The notes under the pieces: generated by a model
The model's database searches: none
What the model saw: the letters and a program-made list of their open reading frames with translations, nothing else
What the model was told of the DNA's origin: nothing
Shown: positions 50,515 through 60,766 of the stretch, in pieces
Numbering within the stretch: position 1 is the stretch's first letter
How the letters are laid out: each line of letters starts with the position of its first letter
DNA from: Gammaproteobacteria bacterium
GTDB lineage: Bacteria; Pseudomonadota; Gammaproteobacteria; Chromatiales; Chromatiaceae
NCBI GenBank assembly: GCA_011390365.1
Contig: JAABSM010000009.1
Location: 1 to 64,000 of the forward strand
Direction of reading: 5' to 3'
DNA length: 64,000 bases
Made by a program: the position numbers and the translations under genes

Positions 50515-51711
50515 GTCTGCTTGACGCCGCAGGAACGCCGGAATATCGAGATAATCCATGTCGTTGTCGCGGGCGGCGTCGACGTAACGCTTGGCTGAGC
50601 CGGCTTCGCGGCGCAGTCCGCCGCTGGGCATGGAGGGTTCGGCTTCCCGCGCCGCTTCGGGGCGCTTTGCCTCGCCCTTGTTGGAGACCAACTTGATGGA
50701 GGGTTGTTCCACCATCTCCGGCTCCGGTTGCTCGTACGCGGCTCGGCTCTTGCCGCCGAGACCGGTGGCGACGACGGTGACCCGCAATTCGTCCTGCAGG
50801 TCCGGATCGAGGGCGGTGCCGATGACCACGGTGGCGTCGTCCGCCGCCACTTCGCGCACGGTGCTGCCCACCTCGTCGAACTCGCCGATGGTGAGATCGA
50901 GGCCAGCGGTGATGTTGACCAGGATGCCGCGGGCGCCGGAGAGCTCGATGTCTTCCAGCAGGCTGCTGTTGATCGCCTCTTCGGCGGCGACGCGGGCGCG
51001 GTTTTCGCCCTTGGCGCGACCTATGCCCATCATCGAGACGCCCATGTCGGACATCACCGTCTTGACGTCGGCGAAGTCGACGTTGATCAGGCCGGGACGG
51101 GTGATCAGCTCGGCGATGCCGGAGACCGCGTCCTGGAGCACGTTGTTGGCCTCCTTGAAGGCCCCCAGCAGGCTGACGTCCTTGCCCAGGTTGGCGAGCA
51201 GCTTCTCGTTGGGGATGGTGATCAGGGCGTCGACGTGCCGGGACAGCTCTTCGATGCCACGCACCGCGATCTCCATGCGCTTGCGACCCTCGAAGGGGAA
51301 CGGCTTGGTGACCACCGCCACGGTGAGAATACCCATCTCGCGCGCCACCTCGGCGACCACGGGGGCGGCGCCGGTGCCGGTGCCGCCGCCCATGCCGGCG
51401 GTCACGAACAGCATGTCGGTACCGTCGAGGACTTCCTGGATGCGCTCCTTGTCCTCCATCGCGGCGTCACGGCCGATCTCCGGATTGGCGCCGGCGCCCA
51501 GCCCCTTGGTGACATTGGCGCCGATCTGCAACAGGGTGCGAATCCGATTGTTCTTGAGCGCCTGGGCATCGGTGTTGGCGCAAATGAAATCCACCCCCTC
51601 GATGTTGCCGTCGAGCATGTGGCTGACCGCGTTACCGCCGCCGCCGCCGACGCCCATGACCTTGATTACCGCGTTCTGGCTAGCGGCTTCCACCAATTCA
51701 TACATTGCCAT
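50512..51711 (-). CDS. ftsZ: Cell division GTPase FtsZ
   Basis: The tubulin-like protein of the Z ring (399 aa). The N-terminal VMGVGGGGGNAVSHM, the tubulin signature GGGTGTGAAP and the C-terminal peptide DYLDIPAFLRRQ that binds FtsA/ZipA are all present. Two close ATGs exist (51711, 51705), each with a purine-rich site; the first is taken. It is the last gene of the dcw cluster, 55 bp after ftsA. The TAG stop is followed at once by the heptamer array. Confidence 0.97.
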   Translation of the reverse strand: MAMYELVEAASQNAVIKVMGVGGGGGNAVSHMLDGNIEGVDFICANTDAQALKNNRIRTLLQIGANVTKGLGAGANPEIGRDAAMEDKERIQEVLDGTDMLFVTAGMGGGTGTGAAPVVAEVAREMGILTVAVVTKPFPFEGRKRMEIAVRGIEELSRHVDALITIPNEKLLANLGKDVSLLGAFKEANNVLQDAVSGIAELITRPGLINVDFADVKTVMSDMGVSMMGIGRAKGENRARVAAEEAINSSLLEDIELSGARGILVNITAGLDLTIGEFDEVGSTVREVAADDATVVIGTALDPDLQDELRVTVVATGLGGKSRAAYEQPEPEMVEQPSIKLVSNKGEAKRPEAAREAEPSMPSGGLRREAGSAKRYVDAARDNDMDYLDIPAFLRRQAD

Positions 51712-51766
51712 TGCCTCGTCTCCTGTAAGATCCATGATCCATCCAAATTTAACCCGAAATTGTACG

Positions 51767-53002
51767 TTAAAAGTTGCCCTGAAACCAACTCTTCATACGT
51801 TCCCATACCGCCGCCACCCCAACCCTTTCCGGGAGGTCGCGAACGCTTCCATACTTGTTCGAGCCCCCGAACAGCAGCAATCCGACGCCGGTGGCGTAGA
51901 TCGGGTTGCTCACCACATCCGACAGGCCGCTGACATGCTGGGGATATCCCAGCCGCACCGGCATGTGAAAGACCTCTTCGGCCAGTTCCACCAGCCCCTC
52001 CATCTTCGAACTACCGCCGGTGAGGACCACGCCGGCGGCGATCAGGTCCTCGAAACCGCTGCGGCGCAGCTCCGCCTGCACCAGACTCAAAAGCTCCTCG
52101 TAGCGAGGCTCCACCACCTCCGCCAGGGTCTGGCGGGAGAGCCGTCGCGGCGGTCGATCACCAATGCTGGGCACCTCGATGCTCTCGTCGGTGGCGGCGA
52201 GTTGGGTCAGCGCGCAGGCGTAGCGGATCTTGATCTCCTCGGCGTGCTGGGTGGGCGTGCGCAGCGCCACCGCGATATCGTTGGTGACCTGATCACCGGC
52301 AATCGGGATCACCGCGGTATGGCGGATCGACCCCTCGGTGAATACCGCGATATCCGTGGTGCCGCCGCCGATATCCACCAGACAGACGCCAAGATCCTTT
52401 TCATCCTGCTTCAGCACCGCATAGCTGGAGGCGAGCTGCTCCAGGATCAGATCATCCACCTCCAGACCGCAGCGCTCGACGCACTTGACGATATTCTGGG
52501 CCGCGCTCACCGCGCCGGTGACCATGTGTACCTTGGCCTCCAGGCGCACCCCGGACATCCCCACCGGCTCGCGAATGCCGTCCTGGTCATCGATGATGAA
52601 CTCCTGGGGCAGGATATGCAGGATCTTCTGATCCGCCGGGATCGCCACCGCCCGCGCCGCGTCGATCACCCGATCCACGTCGTGGGGGGTCACCTCGTGA
52701 TCCTTGATCGCGACGATGCCATTGGAGTTGAGGCCGCGGATGTGGCTGCCGGCGATACCAGCGTAGACCGACTTGATCTCGCAACCCGCCATCAGCTCCG
52801 CCTCTTCGATGGCGCGCTGGATCGACTGCACGGTGGATTCGATGTTCACCACGACGCCCTTTTTCAGACCGCGAGAAATGTGGGAACCGATGCCGACGAT
52901 CTCGATGGAGCCGTCGAGCTGGATCTCGCCCACGATCGCCACCACCTTCGAGGTGCCGATGTCCAGGCCGACCACCAGTCCCATATCCGTTTTCTTGGTC
53001 AT
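51767..53002 (-). CDS. ftsA: Cell division actin-like protein FtsA
   Basis: Tethers FtsZ to the membrane (411 aa). GLDIGTSKVVAIVGEI, the SHIRGLNSNG 1C domain region, LVDIGGGTTDIAVF and VVLTGGSSKMEGL are typical. The C-terminal amphipathic helix (VWERMKSWFQGNF) serves as membrane anchor. It is located between ftsQ and ftsZ as usual. Confidence 0.97.
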   Translation of the reverse strand: MTKKTDMGLVVGLDIGTSKVVAIVGEIQLDGSIEIVGIGSHISRGLKKGVVVNIESTVQSIQRAIEEAELMAGCEIKSVYAGIAGSHIRGLNSNGIVAIKDHEVTPHDVDRVIDAARAVAIPADQKILHILPQEFIIDDQDGIREPVGMSGVRLEAKVHMVTGAVSAAQNIVKCVERCGLEVDDLILEQLASSYAVLKQDEKDLGVCLVDIGGGTTDIAVFTEGSIRHTAVIPIAGDQVTNDIAVALRTPTQHAEEIKIRYACALTQLAATDESIEVPSIGDRPPRRLSRQTLAEVVEPRYEELLSLVQAELRRSGFEDLIAAGVVLTGGSSKMEGLVELAEEVFHMPVRLGYPQHVSGLSDVVSNPIYATGVGLLLFGGSNKYGSVRDLPERVGVAAVWERMKSWFQGNF

Positions 53003-53063
53003 TCTCCGGTCTCTCCAGCCGACCTCTCGTCAGCGTTGTACAACTTCAGCCCGGATCTCCTCG

Positions 53064-53825
53064 CTATTTGCGAAAGGATCCCCGACTCCAGGTCACCGCC
53101 ACCCCGTTGGGATAGCGAAAATCCATCTTCAGCATGCGTCCGGTGCGCCGTTCGATCAGCTCCGGATAGATGCGCTGCATGCGCGCGAAGCGCCGCTCCA
53201 CCTCCCGCTGGCCCAGCTCGACCCGCAGCCCGCCGCGCATCTCGATGCTCCAGGAGCGACGGTCGTTGAGCCGCAGCGCCACCATGTCCAGCCCCAGCTT
53301 CTTCAGCTCGGGATAGATCTCCAGGTACATCGCGGTCACCCGCTGGGCATCCCCTTCCGGCCCCCACAGCCGAGGCAGCCCCAGCGGAATCTCCTCCGGC
53401 TTGGGGGTGAAGACGCTGCCGCGGGCGTCCACCAGCGAATCCTCCCGCCAGCGCGCCATCGGCTCGAACTCCTTGATCGTCACCTCCAGCTTGTCGGGCC
53501 AGACGCGGCGCACCGCCACCTCTTCGGCCCAGGGCAGCGCCAGCACCCGCTGGCGCGCGTCTTCCACATCGACCCCGAACAGGCCGCGCTGGATCAGCGG
53601 CGCGATCGCCAGCTTGAGGTCGCCTCGCTCCATGTGACGCAACTCCCCCTCCACCCCTACTACCTTCACCGGCAGCAGCGTCGGGTCGAGCAGTGCCTGG
53701 GCGGCGCTCCAGCCCAGCACCGCCAGCAGCCCCAGGATCGCCAGCACCAGCACCGCCAGGCGGGTGCGCCGCCAGCGTCCCGTGTAGGACAGTGCGCGGC
53801 CCCGCGGCATCGCCACCCCCGGCAT
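53064..53825 (-). CDS. ftsQ: Cell division protein FtsQ
   Basis: A bitopic divisome protein (253 aa). One membrane helix (about residues 24-44) is followed by the POTRA domain (VKVVGVEGELRHMERGDLKLA) and the FtsQ beta domain (PWAEEVAVRRVWPDKLEVTI, read in parts). The start at 53825 overlaps the ddl stop by one base (TGATG). The longer upstream frame is a shadow of ddl. Confidence 0.94.
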   Translation of the reverse strand: MPGVAMPRGRALSYTGRWRRTRLAVLVLAILGLLAVLGWSAAQALLDPTLLPVKVVGVEGELRHMERGDLKLAIAPLIQRGLFGVDVEDARQRVLALPWAEEVAVRRVWPDKLEVTIKEFEPMARWREDSLVDARGSVFTPKPEEIPLGLPRLWGPEGDAQRVTAMYLEIYPELKKLGLDMVALRLNDRRSWSIEMRGGLRVELGQREVERRFARMQRIYPELIERRTGRMLKMDFRYPNGVAVTWSRGSFRK

Positions 53826-54802
53826 CAGCCGGTCTCCACGCGCCCCTCGCGGCCCGTATCTTCCCCGTTCATTTCCAGGGTGGTCGCCAGGATCCGCCAC
53901 GCCAGCTCGGCAAAATCGATGCCGAGGGCCTTCGCCGCCATGGGTACCAGGCTGTGGTCGGTCATGCCCGGCACCGTGTTGACCTCGATCAGCCAGCTCT
54001 TGCCGGCGCCATCGCGCATCAGGTCAACGCGCCCCCAGGCGAAGGCGTCGATCGCCTGGAAGGCTTGCAGCGCCAATGCCTGAATCTCGGCCTCCGTCTC
54101 CTCCTGCAAGCCGCAGGGACAGTGGTAGCGGGTGGTCGCCTCACTGTACTTGGCCTGGTAGTCGTAGAATTCTCGCGGGGTTTCGAGCCGAATCAAGGGT
54201 AACGCCTGGCCACCCAGGATCGAGGCGGTGTACTCCTCGCCGACGATCCAGCGCTCCGCCAGCGCCGCGCGGTCATATCGGCGGGCGGTATTCCAGGCGG
54301 CGGCGAGCTGTTGGCGGGTCTCCACCTTGCTCATGCCGATGCTGGAGCCTTCGTGGATCGGCTTGATCATCAGCGGAAAGCCTAGCGCGGCGGCCCGTTC
54401 CAGATCCGCCTCATCCCGGATCAGCTGGAATTCCGGGGTCGCCAGACCCAACCCGCGCCAGATCAGTTTGCTGCGATACTTGTCCATACCCAGCGCCGAG
54501 CCGATCACGCCGCTGCCGGTGTAGGGCAGACCCAGCACCTCCAGCGCGCCCTGGATTACGCCATCCTCGCCGCCGCGCCCGTGCAGTACCACGAAGGCGC
54601 GGTCGAAGTCGCCATCGGCGAGACGCGAGAGGATGTCGCGATCCACATCGATACCGTGGGCGTCGACCCCCTTCGCCAGCAGGCCATTGAGCACCGCCTG
54701 GCCGCTGCGCAGGGAGACCTCCCGCTCGGCGGCCCAGCCGCCGTAGAGCACCGCGACCCGGCCGAAGCGGGCGGCGTCGAAGCGTAACCGATGGTCGTTC
54801 AT
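53825..54802 (-). CDS. ddl: D-alanine-D-alanine ligase
   Basis: Makes the D-Ala-D-Ala dipeptide for peptidoglycan (325 aa). An N-terminal VLYGGWAAEREVSLRSG (serine of the substrate loop), HGRGGEDGVIQGALE, the ATP-grasp lysine loop MIKPIHEGSSIGMSK and the C-terminal EVNTVPGMTDHS metal/ligand site are seen. It overlaps murB by four bases. Confidence 0.95.
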   Translation of the reverse strand: MNDHRLRFDAARFGRVAVLYGGWAAEREVSLRSGQAVLNGLLAKGVDAHGIDVDRDILSRLADGDFDRAFVVLHGRGGEDGVIQGALEVLGLPYTGSGVIGSALGMDKYRSKLIWRGLGLATPEFQLIRDEADLERAAALGFPLMIKPIHEGSSIGMSKVETRQQLAAAWNTARRYDRAALAERWIVGEEYTASILGGQALPLIRLETPREFYDYQAKYSEATTRYHCPCGLQEETEAEIQALALQAFQAIDAFAWGRVDLMRDGAGKSWLIEVNTVPGMTDHSLVPMAAKALGIDFAELAWRILATTLEMNGEDTGREGRVETG

Positions 54803-55704
54803 CGCGGCCTCCCTCCGTTGCCGATAATGTGAACCTCGCTCTCCAGGCGCACGCCGAAACGCCGCTCCACCTCGCTACGCACGGTTTCGATGAGGGCCTC
54901 GATCTCCGTCGCCGTGGCATCACCGGTATTGACGATGAAGTTGGCGTGTTTCGGCGACACCTGGGCCGCGCCGATGCGGCGTCCCTTGAGCCCGGCGGCC
55001 TCGATCAGACGCGCCGCGTGATCGCCTTCGGGATTGCGAAATACCGAGCCGCAGCTTGGCAGGCCGATGGGCTGGCTGGCGGCGCGGCGGTCGAGGAGGC
55101 CGCGAATGCGCCCGCTCTCCGCCTCGCCCCGGCTCAACTCCAGGGTCGCCGCCACGAACCACTCCCCAGCGGGGCGATCCACCTGACGATAGCCGATCCC
55201 GAACTCACCCGGCGCACGTCGGGTGAACGCGCCGCGGCGGTTGAGGGTGCACACCTCCCGCACCAGCGGCCAGGTCTCACCGCCGAAGGCGCCGGCATTC
55301 ATCGCCAGCGCCCCACCCATGGTGCCGGGGATGCCGGCCAGGAACTCCGCGCCGGCGAGGCCGGCGCGGGCGGCGAAGCGGGCGATGGAGGCGCAGTACG
55401 CGCCGCACTCGATGCGCAGCTGCCTTTCGTCCAGGCGCTCGATGCGATTGAGGCGACCAGTGGCATGAATCACGGTGCCGTCGAAGCCGCCATCCCGAAT
55501 CAGCAGGTTGCTGCCCTGCCCCACCCACAATAACGGCTCATCCTCTGGCAGGCCGGCGATGAAGTCGGCCAGATCCTGGAGATCCACCGGACGATAGTAG
55601 CGCCTCGCCGGGCCGCCGGCGCGCCAGGTGCAGTGGCGCGCCATCGGCTCGTCGAAACGCAGCTCGCCGCGCCATCCGGAATGCTGGTCCATGGCCGCCA
55701 TCAT
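54799..55704 (-). CDS. murB: UDP-N-acetylenolpyruvoylglucosamine reductase MurB
   Basis: An FAD enzyme that reduces enolpyruvyl-UDP-GlcNAc to UDP-MurNAc (301 aa). FAD-site pieces [14 protein letters not shown] and [15 protein letters not shown], the [22 protein letters not shown] loop, and SCGSVFRNP with the catalytic Ser are present. This is the short (type II) MurB architecture. It overlaps murC by four bases. Confidence 0.96.
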   Translation of the reverse strand: MMAAMDQHSGWRGELRFDEPMARHCTWRAGGPARRYYRPVDLQDLADFIAGLPEDEPLLWVGQGSNLLIRDGGFDGTVIHATGRLNRIERLDERQLRIECGAYCASIARFAARAGLAGAEFLAGIPGTMGGALAMNAGAFGGETWPLVREVCTLNRRGAFTRRAPGEFGIGYRQVDRPAGEWFVAATLELSRGEAESGRIRGLLDRRAASQPIGLPSCGSVFRNPEGDHAARLIEAAGLKGRRIGAAQVSPKHANFIVNTGDATATEIEALIETVRSEVERRFGVRLESEVHIIGNGGRPR

Positions 55705-57152
55705 CGGGCTCTCTCCCCCAATTTCGCCAGCATCTCCGGCAATTGCGCCGACATCGCGCCGATGTTGCCGGCGCCCATGGTGAGCACCACGTCGCCGTCG
55801 TCGAGCATGTCGCCGAGCACCCCGGGGAGATCCTCCAGGGGATCGACGAACACCGGCGGGGTCGCGCCGCGGGCGCGTACCGCGCGACTCAGATCGCGGC
55901 CGCTGGCGCCGTTGATCGGTTTCTCCCCTGCCGCATAGACCTCGGTCAGCACCAACTGATCCACCTTGGCGAGCTCCATCACGAAGTCGTCGAACAGCTC
56001 GTGGGTACGACTGAAGCGGTGGGGCTGAAATACCACCACCAGCCGGCGATCGGGCCAGCTGCGACGCGCCGCCTCGATGGTGGAGGTCAACTCCCGCGGG
56101 TGGTGGCCGTAATCATCGACGAGGATGCAGTGGCCGGCGGGGATGGCCACCTGGTCGGTGACGTTGAAGCGCCGCCCGATACCCTGAAAGTGCTCCAGCG
56201 CGTCGCAGATGCCGTCGCAGTCCATCTCCAGCTCGCGGGCGACGGTAATCGCCGCCAGCGCGTTCAATACGTTATGCTCGCCGGGCATGTTGAGGGTCAC
56301 CGGGTGGCGGCTGCCGTCTTCGGCGTAAACCACGGTGAAGTGGGTGCGAGTGCCCTGCTGGCGCACATCCACGGCGCGCACGTCCGCCTCTTCGCGAAAG
56401 CCGTAGCTGCGAATCGGACGCGAGATGCCGGGCAACAGCGCCCGTACCTCGGGATCTTCGATACACAGCACCGCCAGCCCGTAGAAGGGCAGGTGGTGGA
56501 GGAACTCGGCGAAGGTCTCCCGCAAGCGCCCGAAATCTCCGTCGTAGGTGCTCATGTGATCGCGGTCGATATTGGTCACCACCGCGATCATGGGTTGCAG
56601 ATAGAGGAACGAGGCGTCGCTCTCGTCCGCCTCCGCTACCAGGATCTCGCTGGCGCCGAGGCGGGCGTTGCTGCCGCTGCTGAGGAGGCGCCCGCCGATC
56701 ACATAGGTCGGGTCGAGTCCGCCCTCGCTGAGCAGGCTGGCGATCAGGCTTGTCGTCGTCGTCTTGCCGTGGGTGCCGGCCACCGCGATGCCGAAACGAA
56801 AGCGCATCAACTCCGACAACATCTCGGCGCGGGGCACCACCGGGATGCGTGCCTCCCGCGCCGCCTTGACCTCCGGATTCTCTTCATTCACCGCACTGGA
56901 GATCACCACCGCGTCGGCCCCGGCAATGTTGGCCGCACCATGGCCGATGTGGACCGTCGCCCCCAGCTCCCGCAGCCACTCGACGGTGGGACTCTCCTTG
57001 AGGTCGGAGCCGCTGACCTGGTAGCCGAGGTTGAGCATCACCCCGGCGATGCCGTTCATGCCGGAGCCGCCGATGCCGACGAAGTGGATGTGCTGAATAC
57101 GCCCCATCACCTGCCCGACCCGGGTCAGCTTGCGTTCCCGTTCCATGTTCAT
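55701..57152 (-). CDS. murC: UDP-N-acetylmuramate-L-alanine ligase MurC
   Basis: The first amino-acid ligase of the pathway (483 aa). The N-terminal [15 protein letters not shown] nucleotide-binding motif, the ATP loop [15 protein letters not shown], the [10 protein letters not shown] segment and [14 protein letters not shown] in the C-terminal domain are canonical. The ATG at 57152 makes an ATGA overlap with the murG stop. Confidence 0.97.
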   Translation of the reverse strand: MNMERERKLTRVGQVMGRIQHIHFVGIGGSGMNGIAGVMLNLGYQVSGSDLKESPTVEWLRELGATVHIGHGAANIAGADAVVISSAVNEENPEVKAAREARIPVVPRAEMLSELMRFRFGIAVAGTHGKTTTTSLIASLLSEGGLDPTYVIGGRLLSSGSNARLGASEILVAEADESDASFLYLQPMIAVVTNIDRDHMSTYDGDFGRLRETFAEFLHHLPFYGLAVLCIEDPEVRALLPGISRPIRSYGFREEADVRAVDVRQQGTRTHFTVVYAEDGSRHPVTLNMPGEHNVLNALAAITVARELEMDCDGICDALEHFQGIGRRFNVTDQVAIPAGHCILVDDYGHHPRELTSTIEAARRSWPDRRLVVVFQPHRFSRTHELFDDFVMELAKVDQLVLTEVYAAGEKPINGASGRDLSRAVRARGATPPVFVDPLEDLPGVLGDMLDDGDVVLTMGAGNIGAMSAQLPEMLAKLGERAR

Positions 57153-58219
57153 GACACGCGGCCCTCCAGAATCTCCAGGCACAGATCGGCGGCGCGGGCG
57201 GCGGCGTCCTGCATCGCCAGCTCGCGGGCGCGTTGCCCCATGCGCGGCAGTCGTTGGGGTTCACTCAGCAACTCCTTCAATGTCTCCTCCAGCAGGCCCT
57301 GGTCGAATTCACTCTGTTGTACGATGCGTGCCGCCCCGCCATCGGCGAGATAGCGGGCGTTGGCGGTCTGGTGGTCATCCACCGCATGGGGGAGTGGCAC
57401 CAGGATCGCGGCGCGTCCGGCGCAGGCCAGCTCGGATACGGTCAACGCGCCGGCGCGAGCCACCGCCAGATCGGCCCAGGTCAGCGCCTCGGCCATATCG
57501 TCGATGAACGGGGTGACGGTGGCGGCGACGCCCGCGTCACGATAGGCGGCGCGGGTCTCCTCATCCTTGTCGCGACCCGCCTGATGGCGGATCTCGGGGC
57601 GCAGCTCGGCGGGCAGTCTGGCGATCGCCGCGGGCAGCGCCTGATTGAGGGCCTGGGCCCCCAGTGAGCCGCCGAATACCAGCAGGCGGGCGGGCGTGGC
57701 AATGCCCTCCTTGGGCGGGATGCGGGTGATCTCCCGGCGCACCGGGTTGCCCACCGCGACCGCATCGGCGATGCCATCGAAGGTTCCGGGAAAAGCCTCC
57801 AGCACCCGCCGCGCGATGCGCGCCAGCAGCCGATTGGTCAAGCCGGGAATGCGATTCTGTTCGTGAATCACCAACGGCACGCCGGCAAGGCGGGCGGCGA
57901 CGCCGCCGGGCCCGGCCACATAGCCGCCCATGCCCACCACCAGCCCCGGCCTGCGTCGGCGGATGATGGCGAGGGTCCTGAGCACCGCGCGGGTAATCTT
58001 GAACGGCGCGGCCAGCTGGCGTGCCAGGCCGTTGCCGCGCAGGCCCTGAATATCCACCATCTCCAGCTCGATGCCATGCGCTGGGACAATCCGCGCCTCG
58101 AAGCCGCCGGGCACGCCGAGCCAGAAGATCTCCCGTCCCCGCGCGCGCAGCTCCTGGGCCAGCGCCAGCGCCGGGAAGACGTGTCCGCCGGTGCCGCCGG
58201 CCATGATCATCACGCTCAT
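57149..58219 (-). CDS. murG: Undecaprenyl-PP-MurNAc-pentapeptide GlcNAc transferase MurG
   Basis: Makes lipid II from lipid I at the inner membrane face (356 aa). The first glycine loop [47 protein letters not shown] and [17 protein letters not shown] are diagnostic. The UDP-GlcNAc site [20 protein letters not shown] is intact. The start at 58219 overlaps the ftsW stop by one base. Confidence 0.97.
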   Translation of the reverse strand: MSVMIMAGGTGGHVFPALALAQELRARGREIFWLGVPGGFEARIVPAHGIELEMVDIQGLRGNGLARQLAAPFKITRAVLRTLAIIRRRRPGLVVGMGGYVAGPGGVAARLAGVPLVIHEQNRIPGLTNRLLARIARRVLEAFPGTFDGIADAVAVGNPVRREITRIPPKEGIATPARLLVFGGSLGAQALNQALPAAIARLPAELRPEIRHQAGRDKDEETRAAYRDAGVAATVTPFIDDMAEALTWADLAVARAGALTVSELACAGRAAILVPLPHAVDDHQTANARYLADGGAARIVQQSEFDQGLLEETLKELLSEPQRLPRMGQRARELAMQDAAARAADLCLEILEGRVS

Positions 58220-59400
58220 CACGCCGCCCATGTCTTGTCCTCCCGCGGGCCGTCGGGGATGTGACGCCGATTTTCGGCATCGATGCGCACCAGGATGGCG
58301 ATCGCCATGCACGCCACCACGATGCTGTTGCCGCCGTAGCTCATCAGCGGCAGGGTCAGCCCCTTGGTCGGCAACACGCCCATGTTGACGCCGATGTTGA
58401 TGATCGCCTGGATCCCCAGCCACAGCCCCAGCCCCTGGGCCAGCCAGCTGGCGAAGAAGTTGCCGTTGCTCTGGGCCACCGCCGAGATGTCGAAGGCACG
58501 CCAGACGATGTAGCCGAACAGGCCGATCACCAGCAGACTGCCGACCAGCCCCAGCTCCTCGCCGATCACCGCCATGATGAAGTCGGTGTGGGCCTCGGGC
58601 AGGTAGAACTGCTTCTGAATGCCGTTGCCCAACCCCACCCCGGTCCACTCGCCGCGACCGAAGGCGATCAAGGCCTGGGCCAGTTGGTAGCCGCTGTCGT
58701 TGACGTCGGCCCAGGGATCGGTGAAGGAGGTCATGCGCTCCATGCGGTAGGGAGAGACATAGATCAAGGCCGCCAGGGCGCCGCCGGCGATTCCCATCAG
58801 CGCGCCGAAGTGGAGCAGGGATACGCCCCCCAGAAAGAGCATGCCAAGGGTCGTGGCGACCAACACGCCAACGGTGCCGAAATCGGGCTGCCACATGATC
58901 AGCGAGCTGGCCAGGGTCAGCAACAGAATCGGCTTGATGAAGGCCCATACGCTGTCGATCACCTGTCCCTGCTGGCGCACCAGATAGCCGGCGAGATAGA
59001 TGATAAGAAACAGCTTCATGAATTCCGAGGTTTGGATACTGACCCCCGCCACGCGGATCCAGCGAGTGGCGCCGTTCACCTCCTTGCCCAGGCCAGGGAC
59101 CATCACCAGCACCAGTAGCGCCAGGCCGAGCAGGTAGAGGGCGGCCCCCAGCGGTCGCCACATCCGCACCGGGACCTGGTAGACCGCGAAGGCGGCGACC
59201 GCCCCCGCCGCCAGCGCCACGGCGTGGCGAATGACGAAGTAGAAGGGGGCCTCCTCGTAGCGATGGAGGGTGCAGGAGGCGACCATGATCAGCCCCAGCG
59301 AGAGCAGCGTTACCGCCGCGCCGATGAGACGGTAGTCGAGGGCCGGCAGCAGCGGGTCGGCGCGGCCGGGCAGGGCCTGTATGTGGAGTTCGGCGCTCAT
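58219..59400 (-). CDS. ftsW: Lipid II polymerase/division protein FtsW (SEDS family)
   Basis: A SEDS glycosyltransferase that works with FtsI at the septum (393 aa, about ten helices). SEDS landmarks: VNGATRWIRVAGVSIQTSEFMKL (in parts), MWQPDFGTVGVL, the QLAQALIAFGRGEWTGVGLG loop, EAHTDFIMAVIGEELG and LPTKGLTLPLMSYGGNS. The start at 59400 overlaps murD by four bases. Confidence 0.96.
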   Translation of the reverse strand: MSAELHIQALPGRADPLLPALDYRLIGAAVTLLSLGLIMVASCTLHRYEEAPFYFVIRHAVALAAGAVAAFAVYQVPVRMWRPLGAALYLLGLALLVLVMVPGLGKEVNGATRWIRVAGVSIQTSEFMKLFLIIYLAGYLVRQQGQVIDSVWAFIKPILLLTLASSLIMWQPDFGTVGVLVATTLGMLFLGGVSLLHFGALMGIAGGALAALIYVSPYRMERMTSFTDPWADVNDSGYQLAQALIAFGRGEWTGVGLGNGIQKQFYLPEAHTDFIMAVIGEELGLVGSLLVIGLFGYIVWRAFDISAVAQSNGNFFASWLAQGLGLWLGIQAIINIGVNMGVLPTKGLTLPLMSYGGNSIVVACMAIAILVRIDAENRRHIPDGPREDKTWAA

Positions 59401-60761
59401 GATCCCAGCCCCTCCACGGCCCGGGCGAAGACATCGCCCCGCTCCATGTAGTTGGCGAACATGTCGAAGCTGGCGCAGGCCGGCGACAGCAATACCCAAT
59501 CACCGGCCTGGGCCAGATCCGCGGCCCGCGCCACCGCCCGCTCCAGGCTGTCGGCGACATGGATCGGGATACGTCCGGCCACCGCCTCGGCGATGCGCGG
59601 GCCATCGACGCCGATAATGATCAGCTCGCCGGCATGTTTCGCGATCACATCCCCCAGCTCGTCGAACGCCGCCCCCTTGCCGTCGCCGCCGGCGATCAGC
59701 AGGGTACGCCCCGACTCCCCGGCGAAGCCCTCCAGCGCCGCCGCGCAGGCGCCGGGATTGGTGCCCTTGGAGTCGTTGTACCAGCGCACGCCCTGGTATT
59801 CGCGGACCAGCTGGGTGCGGTGGGGCAGGCCGCGATAGCCGCCAATCGCCTGCCGCATCGCCGCCAGTGGCAACCCCAGGGCGAGACCCATGGCCAGCGC
59901 GGCGAGCACGTTGGCGAGGTTATGCCGTCCCGGGATCAACAGCTCGGAGGCGGCGACCAGCCCCTCTTCGCCGCGGCACAGCCAGCTTGCGCCGTCGATC
60001 TCGCGCAGGCCGAAATCGTTGGCCCCCCGGGGTTCGCCCAGACCGAACAGGATATCGCTCTCTTTCGCTTCTCCCCGCAACGCCATGACGCGGGGGTCAT
60101 CACGATTAAACAGCCGCTGTTCGGCATTGACATAGATCTTCGCCTTGGCGGCGATATAGGCATCCAGATCGGGATAGCGGTCCATGTGATCCGGCGAGAT
60201 ATTGAGCACCGTCGCCACCTTCGCGCGCAGGCTGTGGGTCGTCTCCAACTGAAAGCTGGAGAGCTCCATCACGTACAACTCCCTGTCATCCGCCAGCAGA
60301 TCCAGCGCCGGCTCGCCGAGATTGCCGCCAATGGCGGTATCGCGCCCCGCCGCCAGCGCCATCTCGCCGAGCAGGGTGGTCACCGTGCTCTTGCCGTTGG
60401 AGCCGGTAATGGCGGCGATGGGGGCCTGAGCCTCGCGCGCCAGCAGTTCGATATCGCCGATGATCTCCGCGCCGCGCCGCGCGGCCTGGGCGATGACCGG
60501 CTCGCGCACCGCCACCCCTGGGGAGACGATGAGCCGTTGGGCGCGGGCGAACAACTCGGAATCGAAGGAGCCGCAGCGGCACTCGACCCCAGGATAGGCG
60601 GCCTTCAATGCATCCAGCCCCGGCGGCTGGGCACGGCTGTCGGCGACGGCGAAAGGGATGCCCCGCGCCGCCAGATAACGGGCGCAGGACAACCCGGTCT
60701 TGCCGAGACCGACGATCAGGGTGCTTGCCCCGCTATCCGTTGTTGTCGCCGTTGCCGCCAT
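59397..60761 (-). CDS. murD: UDP-N-acetylmuramoylalanine-D-glutamate ligase MurD
   Basis: Adds D-Glu to UDP-MurNAc-L-Ala (454 aa). The N-terminal LIVGLGKTGLSCARYLA, the ATP loop AITGSNGKSTVTTLLGEM, ELSSFQLETT, NISPDHMDRY, WYNDSKGTNPGA and LLSPACASFDMFANY are all canonical MurD motifs. The ATG at 60761 lies six bases from the mraY stop. Confidence 0.97.
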   Translation of the reverse strand: MAATATTTDSGASTLIVGLGKTGLSCARYLAARGIPFAVADSRAQPPGLDALKAAYPGVECRCGSFDSELFARAQRLIVSPGVAVREPVIAQAARRGAEIIGDIELLAREAQAPIAAITGSNGKSTVTTLLGEMALAAGRDTAIGGNLGEPALDLLADDRELYVMELSSFQLETTHSLRAKVATVLNISPDHMDRYPDLDAYIAAKAKIYVNAEQRLFNRDDPRVMALRGEAKESDILFGLGEPRGANDFGLREIDGASWLCRGEEGLVAASELLIPGRHNLANVLAALAMGLALGLPLAAMRQAIGGYRGLPHRTQLVREYQGVRWYNDSKGTNPGACAAALEGFAGESGRTLLIAGGDGKGAAFDELGDVIAKHAGELIIIGVDGPRIAEAVAGRIPIHVADSLERAVARAADLAQAGDWVLLSPACASFDMFANYMERGDVFARAVEGLGS

Positions 60762-60766
60762 TGGAT

